Shown here: piece after piece, positions 52,318 to 62,036 of the stretch
How positions within the stretch are numbered: position 1 is the stretch's first letter
Layout of the letters: every line of letters begins with the position of its first letter
From: Streptomyces sp. SUK 48
Lineage (GTDB): Bacteria; Actinomycetota; Actinomycetes; Streptomycetales; Streptomycetaceae
Reading direction: 5' to 3'
Length of the DNA: 64,000 nt
Assembly (NCBI RefSeq): GCF_009650765.1
Contig: NZ_CP045740.1
Location: forward strand, 7,664,001 to 7,728,000
The notes under the pieces: generated by a model
What the model was told of the DNA's origin: nothing
The model's database searches: none
What the model saw: only the letters and a program-made list of their open reading frames with translations
Position numbers and translations under genes: made by a program

Positions 52318-52568
52318 GGTGGCCTCCTGGACGATCAGGCACGGTCGACGGTCTCCCGTCGGGGACGAATCGGCGGGCGGCCACGAACGCCGGGACCGCG
52401 GTCCGGTGTCACGCACCCCCTGGGTTCCGCGCCGTCGGGCCGCCCGCTCCGGGAACAACTCTGCCCCCTTGCCGTGCCGTTCGGCAGCCCGCGCCCCGCC
52501 CGGGGTGCGCCGTTCCAGGTCCTGACACGGCCCCCCAACACCCCGGGAGACCTGCCACAATTGACCGA

Positions 52569-53462
52569 ATGGCAGCAGCGACAGACGTGCGGGGCACCGA
52601 ACTCGGCAGATACCTCAAGGCCCGCAGGGCGCGGATACGCCCGGAGGACGTCGGCCTCCCGGCCGGCGCGGGCCTGCGCCGCACGCCCGGACTGCGCCGG
52701 GAGGAACTGGCCGCGCTCGCGGGTGTGAGCGTGGACTACTACATCCGGCTCGAACGAGGCCGGGAGACCAACCCCTCGACCGCCGTGGTCGATGCCCTCG
52801 GCCGCGCCCTGCGCCTGCGCGGCGACGGCTACGAACGCCTGCACGAACTGGCCGAGTTGGCCGCCGGCCGCACCGCCGAGCTCCCGGCCTGCGCGGACCA
52901 CGCCGTCCGCGAGTCGGTCCTGCGCCTGCTGGAATCGGTACGCCCGCTGCCCGCCTACATCGTGAGCCGCTACAACCGCGTCCTGGCCGCCAACCCGCCG
53001 GGCCGGCGACTGCTGCCCGGCCTGTGGGACTGGCCCGAACACCAGCGCAACGTGACCCGTTACCTCTTCCTCCATCCGACGGGCAGAACGCTCTACGAAC
53101 CCTGGGAGGACACCGTCGCCGTCTCGGTCGCCCACCTGCGGGCGGTCGCGGGCGCCGACCCGGACAACCCCGAGCTGACCACCCTCGTCGGCGAACTGGT
53201 CCTCAAGTCACCGGACTTCGCCCGCCTCTGGGAACGGTACGACGTCTGCGAGCGCGGCGGCGGCCAGAAGAACTTCCGGCACCCCAAGGTCGGACCCATG
53301 ACCCTCACCTACGAGGTCATGCGGCTGGCACGGACGGGCGGTCAGCGGATGGTCGTCTACCAGGCCGCTCCCGGCACCGCCGACGAGGACGCCATGCTCG
53401 GGCTGGAGGACGCGGCACCCGAGCTCCGCCCGGCGGCCGAACCCGCCCCTCACCGGAGCTGA
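52569..53462 (+). CDS. XRE-type helix-turn-helix regulator with MmyB-like ligand domain
   Basis: 297 residues. HTH: LGRYLKARRARIRPEDVGLP, TPGLRREELAALAGVSVDYY IRLERGRETNPS. The C-terminal domain begins LLESVRPLPAYIVSRYNRVL AANP and contains GRTLYEPWEDTVAVSVAHLR, the MmyB/PAS-like fold that probably binds a fatty acid or other small molecule. The type is abundant in Streptomyces, where it often controls an adjacent short-chain dehydrogenase; here the nearest target is the divergent MFS pseudogene. The ATG follows TTGACCGA and has no ribosome site, so the message may be leaderless. Confidence 0.9.
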   Translation: MAAATDVRGTELGRYLKARRARIRPEDVGLPAGAGLRRTPGLRREELAALAGVSVDYYIRLERGRETNPSTAVVDALGRALRLRGDGYERLHELAELAAGRTAELPACADHAVRESVLRLLESVRPLPAYIVSRYNRVLAANPPGRRLLPGLWDWPEHQRNVTRYLFLHPTGRTLYEPWEDTVAVSVAHLRAVAGADPDNPELTTLVGELVLKSPDFARLWERYDVCERGGGQKNFRHPKVGPMTLTYEVMRLARTGGQRMVVYQAAPGTADEDAMLGLEDAAPELRPAAEPAPHRS

Positions 53463-53506
53463 ACAGCCGGTCAAACGGCCGGGCGCGCTCGTCCCCGGGA
53501 CACCGG

Positions 53507-53920
53507 TCAGCGCCTGCCCCGGCGCATCCACCGCGCCCAGCGCTGGTGGCGGCTGACCGGAGGGGTGGCGGGCGCGGGCTCTCCGGGGCGGGGCTGCGCG
53601 GCGGCCGGTGGCGGTGCCGTGCCGTCCTGGGGCGGGCGGAGACCCTCGGTGGAGTAGCGAGTGGTCGCGATGCTGTCCACGATCTGCTGTTCGGTGAAGT
53701 CCTCCGAACCGGGCACATGGGGCACAAAACCTATGAGCACACCGTCACTGACGACCTCCGCGTCCAGCCCCGAGACCCCGTCGGTGTCCCACAGCGCCTC
53801 GATGCCCGTGTCCAGGACGACCCTGATGCCGAACGCGTAGACCCCGGCCTCGACGAGATGGGCCATGACTCCTCGGTCCCGCAACGCCGCCACCACCCGC
53901 TTGGCGCGCTCCTCGTCCAT
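53507..53920 (-). CDS. Conserved actinobacterial protein of unknown function
   Basis: 137 residues from ATG 53920. The folded part is residues 1-92 (MDEERAKRVVAALRDRGVMA, VYAFGIRVVLDTGIEALWDT, EQQIVDSIATTRY), which looks like a small alpha/beta domain with an acidic face. Residues 93-137 are Pro/Ala-rich and end in a basic cluster RHQRWARWMRRGRR. No signal peptide or known motif. The gene is alone, on the opposite strand to both neighbours. Function not assigned. Confidence 0.65.
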   Translation of the reverse strand: MDEERAKRVVAALRDRGVMAHLVEAGVYAFGIRVVLDTGIEALWDTDGVSGLDAEVVSDGVLIGFVPHVPGSEDFTEQQIVDSIATTRYSTEGLRPPQDGTAPPPAAAQPRPGEPAPATPPVSRHQRWARWMRRGRR

Positions 53921-54126
53921 GGCGACCGCATCCCTTCGAGGCCGGCTCCGGAACGGCTGGGCCCGCTGTCCGTCGCTCGCCGGTACGGCGGGCGGCCTCG
54001 TGACCGACCCGTGACGCCTGTACCCATACTGAGACATTCCGAACGCGAGATCGGGGGCAGGCTGAAGTCGACCATGGTCCCCGCGGAGAACACCCGCAGG
54101 GCCATTGCACGACAAGGAGTGTTCAT

Positions 54127-54630
54127 ATGAGCAAGAAGCACGCATTCGCCGCCGTGGCCGCACTCGCGCTGGCGGTCACCGCGAGCGGGGGAGTCGCGGT
54201 GGCCGCACCCGCGACGGCCAAGAGCGAGATGCCCTCGGCCTGCCGTCCGGCCAACCACACGGCGACGATCAAGGCGGCGCCCGCCAGCTCGGGGCACAGC
54301 CACTACCGCGTGACCCTGACCGCGGCGCGCGGGTACGAGTCGTGTGTGCTGGCGGGTTCGCCCACCGGCGTACGGTTCTCGAACCACGGCAAGCAGACCG
54401 GTGTCGCGGCCGGGCACTACGGCGACCAGAAGACCAAGGTGACCTTCGGCCCGGGCCACCCGGTGCACTTCGACATCCAGGTTCCGAACATGCACCGCGG
54501 CACGGCCTCGAACGAGGCGTCGTTCACGCTTCGGGCCCCGGGCGGTGAGATCCCCGGTACGTCCTTCGCCGACGGTAAGTTCTCCGTCGCCTCCGGCACC
54601 CTGATCGGCCCGGTCCAGCGCGGCGCCTGA
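54127..54630 (+). CDS. Secreted DUF4232-like protein
   Basis: 167 residues from ATG 54127, preceded by AAGGAG. The signal peptide is standard (KKHAFAAVAALALAVTASGG VAVAA, cleavage near residue 27). The mature part has two Cys (PSACRPANH and GYESCVLAG), which fit a single disulfide, and a beta-rich pattern (HYRVTLTAARGYESCVLAG) similar to DUF4232. No catalytic residue is visible. It may be an envelope or extracellular binding protein. A strong terminator follows within 20 bases. Confidence 0.8.
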   Translation: MSKKHAFAAVAALALAVTASGGVAVAAPATAKSEMPSACRPANHTATIKAAPASSGHSHYRVTLTAARGYESCVLAGSPTGVRFSNHGKQTGVAAGHYGDQKTKVTFGPGHPVHFDIQVPNMHRGTASNEASFTLRAPGGEIPGTSFADGKFSVASGTLIGPVQRGA

Positions 54631-54648
54631 CCGGCACCGCCTGACAGA

Positions 54649-54683
54649 GGAGTGTCCCGCGGCACACGGCCGCGGGACACTCC
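54649..54683 (+). terminator. Intrinsic terminator-like hairpin
   Basis: Perfect 14-bp arms (54649-54662 and 54670-54683) and a 7-base loop lie 19 bases after the secreted-protein stop codon and 7 bases before the 3' end of the convergent tRNA-like gene. Confidence 0.85.
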
Positions 54684-54689
54684 GGTGTG

Positions 54690-54785
<96 letters not shown>

Positions 54786-54883
54786 TCGCTCCCGGTTCCC
54801 GGTCTCCCGGGCTCCGTTCACATGAAGAAGAGTGGCAGACCCGGCTGACGCGGGACTGACGCGCAAGGCTCACAGGCGGGCCT

Positions 54884-55897
54884 TCACAGGCGGGCCTTCA
54901 TGCTCTCGCAGACCCCGGGCACGTCCTCGATCCGGAAGTCGCCCCCGGCGGCGCGGAGCACACCGCGGTAGCGCCCGAAGAGCTGGAAGTAGTCGACCGC
55001 GAAGAGGCCGAGGTTGTGCTTCACCCGCTTACGGCCTTCCGGCTCGAAGACGACATCGAGGCGGCCGTCCCGGGAGGCGATGTGCCAGGGGGCCGACGGG
55101 TCGGCCGACGCGGGCTCGAAGACGATGTCACCGAGGGGCTCGCACCGGCCCGGTGACCACAGGCAGGACTCCTCCGGCTCCCCGGGCAGTTCGGGCCGCG
55201 CCGCGAAATTGGCCCCCACGAGCGGGCCGGTGTCCGTCGACGTCGCGAACGTACCCCAGACCCAGTCGGTCCGGTACGGCAGCAGCGAGCGGTGCTCGTC
55301 GAGTATCGCCAGATCGCGATCCGGCTCGAAGACGACCTCGGCGTCCCCGACCCGGAGCACTCCGGAGGCGGGGAAGGCGGCCTTGTGCGTGTACATGCTT
55401 CCACCCGGCAACCGCGAGCTCACCGAGAGCGGCGCGGTGGCCGCCGCGGCGTCGAGCTCCAGCGCGCCCCGGACGGCCGGGGCCTTCGCCGTCGGCGCGA
55501 TGTCGATCTCGATCCGATGCCGCGCCGAGGCCCGCGAAAAGGCATAGGTGACCCGATACCCACCACGCTCGAACCGGCAGGCGCTCTCCAGCAATTCGGC
55601 AGGCAACACCGGACTGCCCCCGGCCGCGTTGGCCGCGTGCTGGTGAAGCGCTCCGCCCGCCCGGTCATAGGCATAGATCTCCGAACTGGCGAGATAGCCC
55701 GCGTCCTGGATGATCAGCGACGCGTACCAGTCCGGCTGCGACAGCGTGAACCCGACCCACTTCTTGAGCCGCATCCTCTTCCACCGCCGGACAAGCCCAC
55801 CGCCGTACACCTCAAGAGGATCGGCCACAGCGGGCCGATCGGCCAGCCGGCCCCAACGACGCGTACCGCCCTCGACCAGGCGCTCAGGGGTGGACAT
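54884..55897 (-). CDS. DUF2804 family protein
   Basis: 337 residues from ATG 55897. The family's pattern is KKWVGFTLSQPDWYASLIIQ near residue 45, then EIYAYDRAGGALHQHAANAA, TDWVWGTFATSTDTGPLVGA and GLFAVDYFQLFGRYRGVLRA at the end. DUF2804 proteins are beta-rich, widely spread, and related by fold to proteins acting on lipids or carotenoid-like substrates, but no reaction is known. No signal peptide. It begins 98 bases after (on the minus strand, upstream of) the tRNA-like gene and is transcribed in the same direction. Confidence 0.85.
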   Translation of the reverse strand: MSTPERLVEGGTRRWGRLADRPAVADPLEVYGGGLVRRWKRMRLKKWVGFTLSQPDWYASLIIQDAGYLASSEIYAYDRAGGALHQHAANAAGGSPVLPAELLESACRFERGGYRVTYAFSRASARHRIEIDIAPTAKAPAVRGALELDAAAATAPLSVSSRLPGGSMYTHKAAFPASGVLRVGDAEVVFEPDRDLAILDEHRSLLPYRTDWVWGTFATSTDTGPLVGANFAARPELPGEPEESCLWSPGRCEPLGDIVFEPASADPSAPWHIASRDGRLDVVFEPEGRKRVKHNLGLFAVDYFQLFGRYRGVLRAAGGDFRIEDVPGVCESMKARL

Positions 55898-56034
55898 GGC
55901 GGGTAGTCTGCCCAGGGCGCCGACGCGGGTCAACAGCGCGCGGACAGTGCGGTGTTGAGTCGCCGCCCCGGCCGCCGCGTCACGATGACGTCCACCGGCG
56001 CCGGAGCAGCCAAGCGTCCGGAGGCGGGGGCGGG

Positions 56035-57540
56035 TCAGCCCACCCGGCGGGGGATTCCCAGGGGGTTCGTGTTCTGGAGTTCCGGGGGGAGGAGGTCGTC
56101 GGGGCAGTCCTGGTAGGCGATCGGGACCAGCCAGCGGTCGATCGCCGTCGCGCCGACCGAGGTGTGCAGCGGGGCCGTCGTCGAGGGCCAGGGGCCGCCG
56201 TGGTGCATGGCCCAGCAGACGGCGACGCCGGTCGGCCAGCCGTTGTGGATGAGGCGGCCGACGCGGTGCCGCAGCGCCGTCAGCACCCGCGCGGCCGCCG
56301 CCGCGTCGCCGGGCGTGGCGTGCACCGAGCCGGTCAGGCTGCCGGGCAGGGACACCAGGACCTCGGTCAGGGATTCCAGGTCCGGGTAGGTCACGACCAG
56401 TCCGGCCGGGCCGAAGCACTCCTCGGCCAGGCTGTCGAGGCGGTCCGCGAAGGACTTCAGGGACAGCCGCCATACGCGCGGCGCCACCGCGAAGGAGTCG
56501 CCGCCCGCGCTTCCGGAGGCCAGCGGGAGGAGATCCGGGGCCTCGTCCCGTTCCGCCACCCCGGCCCGGTAGCCGTCCCGGATGCGGGACGTCAGCATCG
56601 CCCCGGTCGCGGTCGCGCCGACCCTGGCCGCGACGGCGTCGATCAGCGCACCCTCCTCGGGGACGAACAGCAGACCCGGGTTGGTGCAGAACTGGCCGGT
56701 GCCCAGGGTGAGCGACTGCGCGTACCCCTCCGCGATCTCCCCGGCGCGTTCGGCCGCCGCGCCCGGCAGGACCACCACCGGGTTGACGCTGCCGAGTTCG
56801 CCGTAGAACGGGATCGGCTCGGGCCGGGCGGCGGCGAGGTCGTACAACGCCCGCCCGCCGGATGGCGAGCCGGTGAAGCCGGCGGCCTTGACGGCCGGGT
56901 GGTTCACCAGCGCCGCCCCGGCCTCGAAACCGGTGACCAGGGCGAGGACTCCCTCGGGCGCCCCCGCCTCGCGCAACGCCCCGGCGACGATGCGCGCGAC
57001 CGCGGCCGAGGTCCCCGGGTGCCCCTCGTGCGCCTTGACGACCACCGGGCAGCCGGCCGCGAGCGCGGAGGCCGTGTCGCCGCCCGCCACGGAGAAGGCG
57101 AAGGGGAAGTTGGAGGCGCCGAACACCGCCACCGGTCCGATCGCCTGCCGCATCCGGCGGATGTCGGGACGCCCGGCGGCCGGGTCGGCCGGGGTGAGTA
57201 CGGCCTGCACATGGCCGCCGTCGCGCAGCACCTCGGCGAAGAGGCGGAGCTGACCACTGGTGCGGCCCACCTCGCCGGTCAGCCGGGCCTCCCCGAGCGC
57301 GGTCTCCGCGTCCGCGACGGCGACCAGTTCGTCACGGGCCGCGTCCAGCGCGTCGGCGGCGGCGTCCAGGGCGCGCGCCCGGTCGGCGGCGGGCACCGCG
57401 GACCAGACGGGGAACGCGCCGGCGGCGGCGCGCGCCGCCACGTCGACGTCCTGCGCGGTGGACACGGCGACCGGGTCGCCGACGGGCTCACCGGTACGCG
57501 GGCTGATACCCCGCAGCGGGGCGGACGTGGTGCCGGTCAT
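56035..57540 (-). CDS. NADP-dependent aldehyde dehydrogenase, probable 2-oxoglutarate semialdehyde dehydrogenase
   Basis: 501 residues from ATG 57540. The ALDH core includes GASNFPFAFSVAGGDTASAL (near 145), AGFTGSPSGGRALYDLA (near 225), the general base region FYGELGSVNPVVVLPG (Glu near 248) and the catalytic Cys in GTGQFCTNPGLLFV (near 287). This type oxidises 2,5-dioxopentanoate (ketoglutarate semialdehyde) to 2-oxoglutarate. It is directly downstream of the uronate dehydrogenase gene, and the divergent operon makes its substrate via glucarate dehydratase and KdgD. The last step of the pathway. Preceded by the microsatellite at the end of the dehydrogenase gene. Confidence 0.88.
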   Translation of the reverse strand: MTGTTSAPLRGISPRTGEPVGDPVAVSTAQDVDVAARAAAGAFPVWSAVPAADRARALDAAADALDAARDELVAVADAETALGEARLTGEVGRTSGQLRLFAEVLRDGGHVQAVLTPADPAAGRPDIRRMRQAIGPVAVFGASNFPFAFSVAGGDTASALAAGCPVVVKAHEGHPGTSAAVARIVAGALREAGAPEGVLALVTGFEAGAALVNHPAVKAAGFTGSPSGGRALYDLAAARPEPIPFYGELGSVNPVVVLPGAAAERAGEIAEGYAQSLTLGTGQFCTNPGLLFVPEEGALIDAVAARVGATATGAMLTSRIRDGYRAGVAERDEAPDLLPLASGSAGGDSFAVAPRVWRLSLKSFADRLDSLAEECFGPAGLVVTYPDLESLTEVLVSLPGSLTGSVHATPGDAAAAARVLTALRHRVGRLIHNGWPTGVAVCWAMHHGGPWPSTTAPLHTSVGATAIDRWLVPIAYQDCPDDLLPPELQNTNPLGIPRRVG

Positions 57541-57613
57541 CGATCGAACCTCCGGGCCGTATGGGGGAAGTGAGCATGAACTCGCGCGATTGATAGAGGA
57601 GTTGCGCGCCGCA

Positions 57614-58443
<830 letters not shown>

Positions 58444-58508
58444 TCGCCTCATCTCCTTCGTGACGGCTCCGGTCCGGCTCCGCGGCGGCCGGCGTGTCCA
58501 TGGGCGCC

Positions 58509-58583
58509 TTGACCGTACTCCGGGGCGAGTCTTACAGTTCACAGGCAAGTTCGCAAATGTGGAGCCTGTCTGCATATGTAGAC
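58509..58583 (+). promoter_or_regulatory. Promoter and IclR operator of the kdgD-gudD operon
   Basis: TTGACC (58509-58514), 17 bases, TTACAG (58532-58537), then a dyad GTCTGCATATGTAGAC at 58568-58583 downstream of the start point. The dyad differs at only a few positions from the perfect one before the IclR gene (61796-61811). A repressor bound here would block elongation. Confidence 0.65.
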
Positions 58584-58598
58584 GACGAGGAGTGTCAC

Positions 58599-59524
58599 GT
58601 GCCCCTGTTCGACGGCGTGCTGTTCTTCCCGGTGACGCCCTTCGCGGCGTCGGGGCAGGTCGACCGGGAGGTGCTGGCCGAGCATCTGCGTCGCGGGATG
58701 GCCGCCGGCCCCGGCGGGGTCTTCGTCGCCTGCGGTACGGGCGAGTTCCACGCGCTGGGCCCCGAGGAGTACGGCGACGCGGTGCGCACCGCGGTCGAGA
58801 CCGTGGCGGGCCGCGTCCCGGTGTACGCCGGCACCGGCGGCCCGCTGCCCCTGGCCCGCCGGTACGCGCGTATCGCCCAGGACGCGGGCGCCGACGGCCT
58901 CCTCCTGCTGCCGCCCTACCTGGTCGAGGCCCCGGCCGCCGGACTTGCCGCCTACGCGCGCGAGGTGGCGGACGCCGGCGAACTGCCGCTCATCGTCTAC
59001 AACCGCTCCAACGCCCGCTTCGACGCCGCCACCGCCGCCGAACTGGCCCGCCACGACAAGGTGGTCGGTTTCAAGGACGGCGTCGGCGACCTCGACCGGC
59101 TCTCCCGCGTCGTGACCGCCGTACGCCATGAACTCGCGGGAACCGGAAAGGAGTTCCAGTTCTTCAACGGCATGCCCACCGCCGAGGTGACCGTCCCGGC
59201 CTACCGCGGCATCGGCGTCACCCTGTACTCCTCCGCCGTCTTCTGCTTCGCCCCCCGGATCTCCAACGCCTTCTATCGCGCGGTCGAGCAGGGCGACACG
59301 GGCCAAGTGGAGCGGCTCCAGCGGGAGTTCTTCCACCCGCTCGTGGCCCTGCGCGACCTCGTCCCGGGCTACGCCGTCGCACTGGTCAAGGCCGGCGTGC
59401 GCCAACAGGGCCTGGACGTCGGCGGGGTGCGCCCCCCGCTGGTCGACCCGGCCCCGAACACCTCGACGCCCTGCGCCGGATCACCGACGCGGGCCTGACC
59501 CTGGTGGAGGACTTCGCCCGATGA
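58599..59524 (+). CDS. kdgD: 5-dehydro-4-deoxyglucarate dehydratase KdgD (C-terminal frameshift)
   Basis: From GTG 58599, behind GAGGAG, a DapA/NAL-superfamily protein: LFDGVLFFPVTPFAASGQVD, VACGTGEFHALGPEEY, VPVYAGTGGPLPLARRYARI, LPPYLVEAPAAGL, the Tyr region PLIVYNRSNARF, and the Schiff-base Lys in VGFKDGVGDLDRL (near residue 165). It converts 5-keto-4-deoxyglucarate to ketoglutarate semialdehyde, CO2 and water. About 25 residues from the end the frame shifts in a run of four C (59452-59455); as read it ends 59498 with an unrelated tail. Adding one base restores EHLDALRRITDAGLTLVEDF and a stop overlapping the gudD ATG. Confidence 0.88.
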
Positions 59525-60789
59525 GCGACGCGATCCGTATCACCGACGTCACCGTCACCCCCGTCGCCTTCCGCGACCCGGCCCTGCTCAACGCGGTCGG
59601 TGTGCACGAGCCGTTCGCGCTGCGCGCGGTCCTGGAGGTGCACACCGACCAGGGGATCACCGGCCTCGGCGAGACCTACGCCGACGAGGGCCATCTGCGC
59701 CGGCTGCGGCGGGCCGCCGACGCCCTGGTGGGGCTCGACGTGTACCGGCTGGGCCGGATGCACGCCGCGGTCGCGGCCGCGCTCGGCGGCGACGCCGGCA
59801 GCGACGGCCACGGCCTCACCGGCGTGATCACCAGCAGCAGCACGGTGGACCGGGTCTTCTCGCCCTTCGAGGTCGCCTGCCTGGACATCCAGGGCAAGGC
59901 CGCCGGCCGGCCGGTCTCCGACCTGCTCGGCGGCGCCGTACGGGACCACGTTCCGTTCAGCGCCTACCTGTTCTACAAATGGGCCGCGCACCCCGGTGAC
60001 GCGGACGACCCCTGGGGTGAGGCGCTCGGCCCCGAGGGCATCGTGGCGCAGGCCCGGCGCATGATCGACGACTACGGATTCACGGCCATCAAGCTCAAGG
60101 GCGGGGTCTTCCGGCCCGAGGAGGAGATCGAGGCGGTCCGCGCCCTGCGTGAGGCGTTCCCCGACCGGCCGCTGCGGCTCGACCCGAACGCCGCCTGGAC
60201 GGTGGACACTTCACTGAGGGTCGCCCGCGAGCTCGACGGCGTCCTCGAATACCTGGAGGACCCCACACCGGGGCAGGAGGGCATGGCCCGGGTCGCCCGT
60301 GAGGCGCCCATGCCGCTCGCCACGAACATGTGCGTGGTCGCCTTCGACGAACTCCGGCCCGCCGTGGCCCTGGACGCGGTCCAGATCGTGCTCTCCGACC
60401 ACCACTACTGGGGCGGCCTCCAGCGCTCGAAGGTGCTCGCCGGGATCTGCGACACGTTCGAGCTGGGCCTGTCCATGCACTCCAACTCGCATCTCGGCAT
60501 CAGCCTTGCCGCGATGACCCATCTGGCGGCGGCCACGCCGAACCTGACGTACGCCTGCGACACGCACTGGCCGTGGAAGACCGAGGAGGTCGTCGCGCCG
60601 GGCGTCCTGGAGTTCCGCGACGGCTCCGTCGCCGTACCCACCGGCCCCGGTCTCGGCGTCGAACTCGACCGCGACGCGCTGGCCCGCCTGCACGAGCAGT
60701 ACGTCGCCTGCGGCCTGCGCAACCGCGACGACACCGGCTATATGCGGCGCGTCGATCCGTCGTACGAGAAGAAGGTCCCGCGCTGGTGA
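59521..60789 (+). CDS. gudD: Glucarate dehydratase
   Basis: 422 residues of the enolase superfamily. The lid domain covers residues 1-130 (IRITDVTVTPVAFRDPALLN), and the barrel has the acid/base lysines in YGFTAIKLKGGVFRPEEEIE (KxK near 195). Metal ligands lie on LRLDPNAAWTVD (Asp near 222), YLEDPTPGQEGMARVAREAP (Glu near 247) and SDHHYWGGLQRSK. GLSMHSNSHLGISLAAMTHL carries the second base His. It dehydrates D-glucarate to 5-keto-4-deoxyglucarate. ATGA overlap with kdgD. Three 23-bp repeats follow directly, the first starting with its stop codon. Confidence 0.93.
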   Translation: MSDAIRITDVTVTPVAFRDPALLNAVGVHEPFALRAVLEVHTDQGITGLGETYADEGHLRRLRRAADALVGLDVYRLGRMHAAVAAALGGDAGSDGHGLTGVITSSSTVDRVFSPFEVACLDIQGKAAGRPVSDLLGGAVRDHVPFSAYLFYKWAAHPGDADDPWGEALGPEGIVAQARRMIDDYGFTAIKLKGGVFRPEEEIEAVRALREAFPDRPLRLDPNAAWTVDTSLRVARELDGVLEYLEDPTPGQEGMARVAREAPMPLATNMCVVAFDELRPAVALDAVQIVLSDHHYWGGLQRSKVLAGICDTFELGLSMHSNSHLGISLAAMTHLAAATPNLTYACDTHWPWKTEEVVAPGVLEFRDGSVAVPTGPGLGVELDRDALARLHEQYVACGLRNRDDTGYMRRVDPSYEKKVPRW

Positions 60790-60867
60790 GGCGCCCGGTC
60801 CGTGTGGAGTGAGGCGCCCGGTCCGTGTGGAGTGAGGCGCCCGGTCCGTGTGGAGTGAGGCGGCCGG
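60787..60867 (+). repeat. Three and a half tandem 23-bp repeats after gudD
   Basis: Units start at 60787, 60810 and 60833, are identical, and each begins with TGAGGCGCCCGG; a partial fourth (60856-60867) begins with a one-base change. The stop codon of gudD is the first TGA. Confidence 0.9.
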
Positions 60868-60904
60868 GACGCGCGCGGAGAGGGCTGCGCGTGCGGAACG
60901 GACC

Positions 60905-61696
60905 TCAGCGGATGCCGTTGCGCCGCAGGGTCCCCGCCAGCGCCGCGGCGTGCCGGGTGACCGCCTCCGCGACCCGTTCGATCTCCTGGTCCGTGGCGTG
61001 GTCCAGCGGGATCGAGCAGCTGATCGCGTCGGTCGCCGGGATGCGGTACGACACCGTCGCGGCGACGCAGCACAGCCCTGGCGTGTTCTGCTCGCTCTCC
61101 AGCGCCCAGCCCCGGGTACGCGTCTGCTCCAGTTCCTCGCGCAGGGCCGGGCGGCGGGTGACCGTGTGCGGGGTGAGCGCCTCCAGGGGCTGCTCGGGCA
61201 GCAGCGCGTCCACCTCCCGCGCGGTCAGCTCGGAGAGCAGCGCCTTGCCGAGGGCCGTGGCGTGCGCCGGGAGCCGGCGGCCCACGCGGGAGGTCAGCCG
61301 GCGGGAGTCCGTGGCCTCGCGGGTGGCGAGATAGATGACGTTCGAGCCGTCCAGACGGGCGTAATGGGTGGTGTAGCCGACGTCCGCGCGCAACTGCTCG
61401 ATCCGGCGCACCGCGTGCGGCAGCGCCGGGTCCCGGTCCAGGTACGCCGTGCCGCACAGCAGGGCGCGCGGGCCGATGCCGAAGCCGGCCGCCTCGCCGC
61501 CCTCCTCGACCTCGATCCACTTCAGCGCCACCAGGGTGCGCAGCAGCGCGTACAGGCTTGAGCGCGGGTAGCCGGTGAGCTCCTGGAGCCGGCCCAGGGT
61601 GAGCCGCTCCGGCGAGGCCGCCAGCACTTCCATGATCTGGACGGTGCGCTCCGCCGACTTCACCGGCCCGCGCCCGGCCTCACTCGTCCCGGTCAC
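60905..61696 (-). CDS. IclR-family transcriptional regulator of the glucarate genes
   Basis: 263 residues from GTG 61696 behind GGGGAGAAGA; a longer frame to ATG 61738 is possible. The winged helix is VQIMEVLAASPERLTLGRLQ ELTGYPRSSLYALLRTLVAL. The effector domain contains YTTHYARLDGSNVIYLATRE and GKALLSELTAREVDALLPEQ, then ERVAEAVTRHAAALAGTLR. IclR proteins bind small carboxylates. The perfect palindrome before this gene, and its close relative before kdgD, indicate that it regulates itself and the uronate/glucarate operons. Confidence 0.9.
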   Translation of the reverse strand: MTGTSEAGRGPVKSAERTVQIMEVLAASPERLTLGRLQELTGYPRSSLYALLRTLVALKWIEVEEGGEAAGFGIGPRALLCGTAYLDRDPALPHAVRRIEQLRADVGYTTHYARLDGSNVIYLATREATDSRRLTSRVGRRLPAHATALGKALLSELTAREVDALLPEQPLEALTPHTVTRRPALREELEQTRTRGWALESEQNTPGLCCVAATVSYRIPATDAISCSIPLDHATDQEIERVAEAVTRHAAALAGTLRRNGIR

Positions 61697-62036
61697 GGCG
61701 TCTTCTCCCCGTCGCGTCAACGGAAACCTCCGAAACATCGACCGCCCCTGTATGCGAGGCTCACGTGCGCGCTGAAAAGCATGGATGAGAATTGAGTCTA
61801 CGTACGTAGACAGCTAGGTCAAGTCGAGCTTCTATCTCCCCTCACATGTCGGGATACAGCGCCGCGGTCTTCGTCGCCTACAGCCGGGCACCATGGCAGT
61901 GGAAGCAGAAGGCGATCCGGAAGAGCGGTCCGGTGGCGCCGTGAGCGCGGACACCCCAGGATGACGGATCGCTGACACCGGGACGGCACGTGGACGATGA
62001 TGATCAGACCACATTGGCCATGGCGAGGGAGTCCGC
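61697..62036. other. Interval between IclR and the CPT-like gene
   Basis: Apart from the IclR promoter, the 340 bases show only a 32-codon plus-strand ORF from ATG 61846 (MSGYSAAVFVAYSRAPWQW) without a ribosome site, and some codons that in the minus strand read IAFCFHCHGARL. No gene is supported. Confidence 0.4.
61795..61822 (-). promoter_or_regulatory. IclR autoregulatory promoter-operator
   Basis: Leftward TTGACC (61822-61817), 16-base spacer, TAGACT (61800-61795). A perfect 16-bp palindrome, GTCTACGTACGTAGAC (61796-61811), fills the spacer and most of the -10, so a bound dimer would prevent initiation. Confidence 0.75.

Noticed and set aside
58599..59524. Dihydrodipicolinate synthase DapA
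   Set aside because: Same superfamily, but the operon with glucarate dehydratase and the ALDH indicates 5-dehydro-4-deoxyglucarate dehydratase.
60787..60867. CRISPR or attachment-site repeats
   Set aside because: Identical units are directly adjacent with no spacer, integrase or tRNA at the site.
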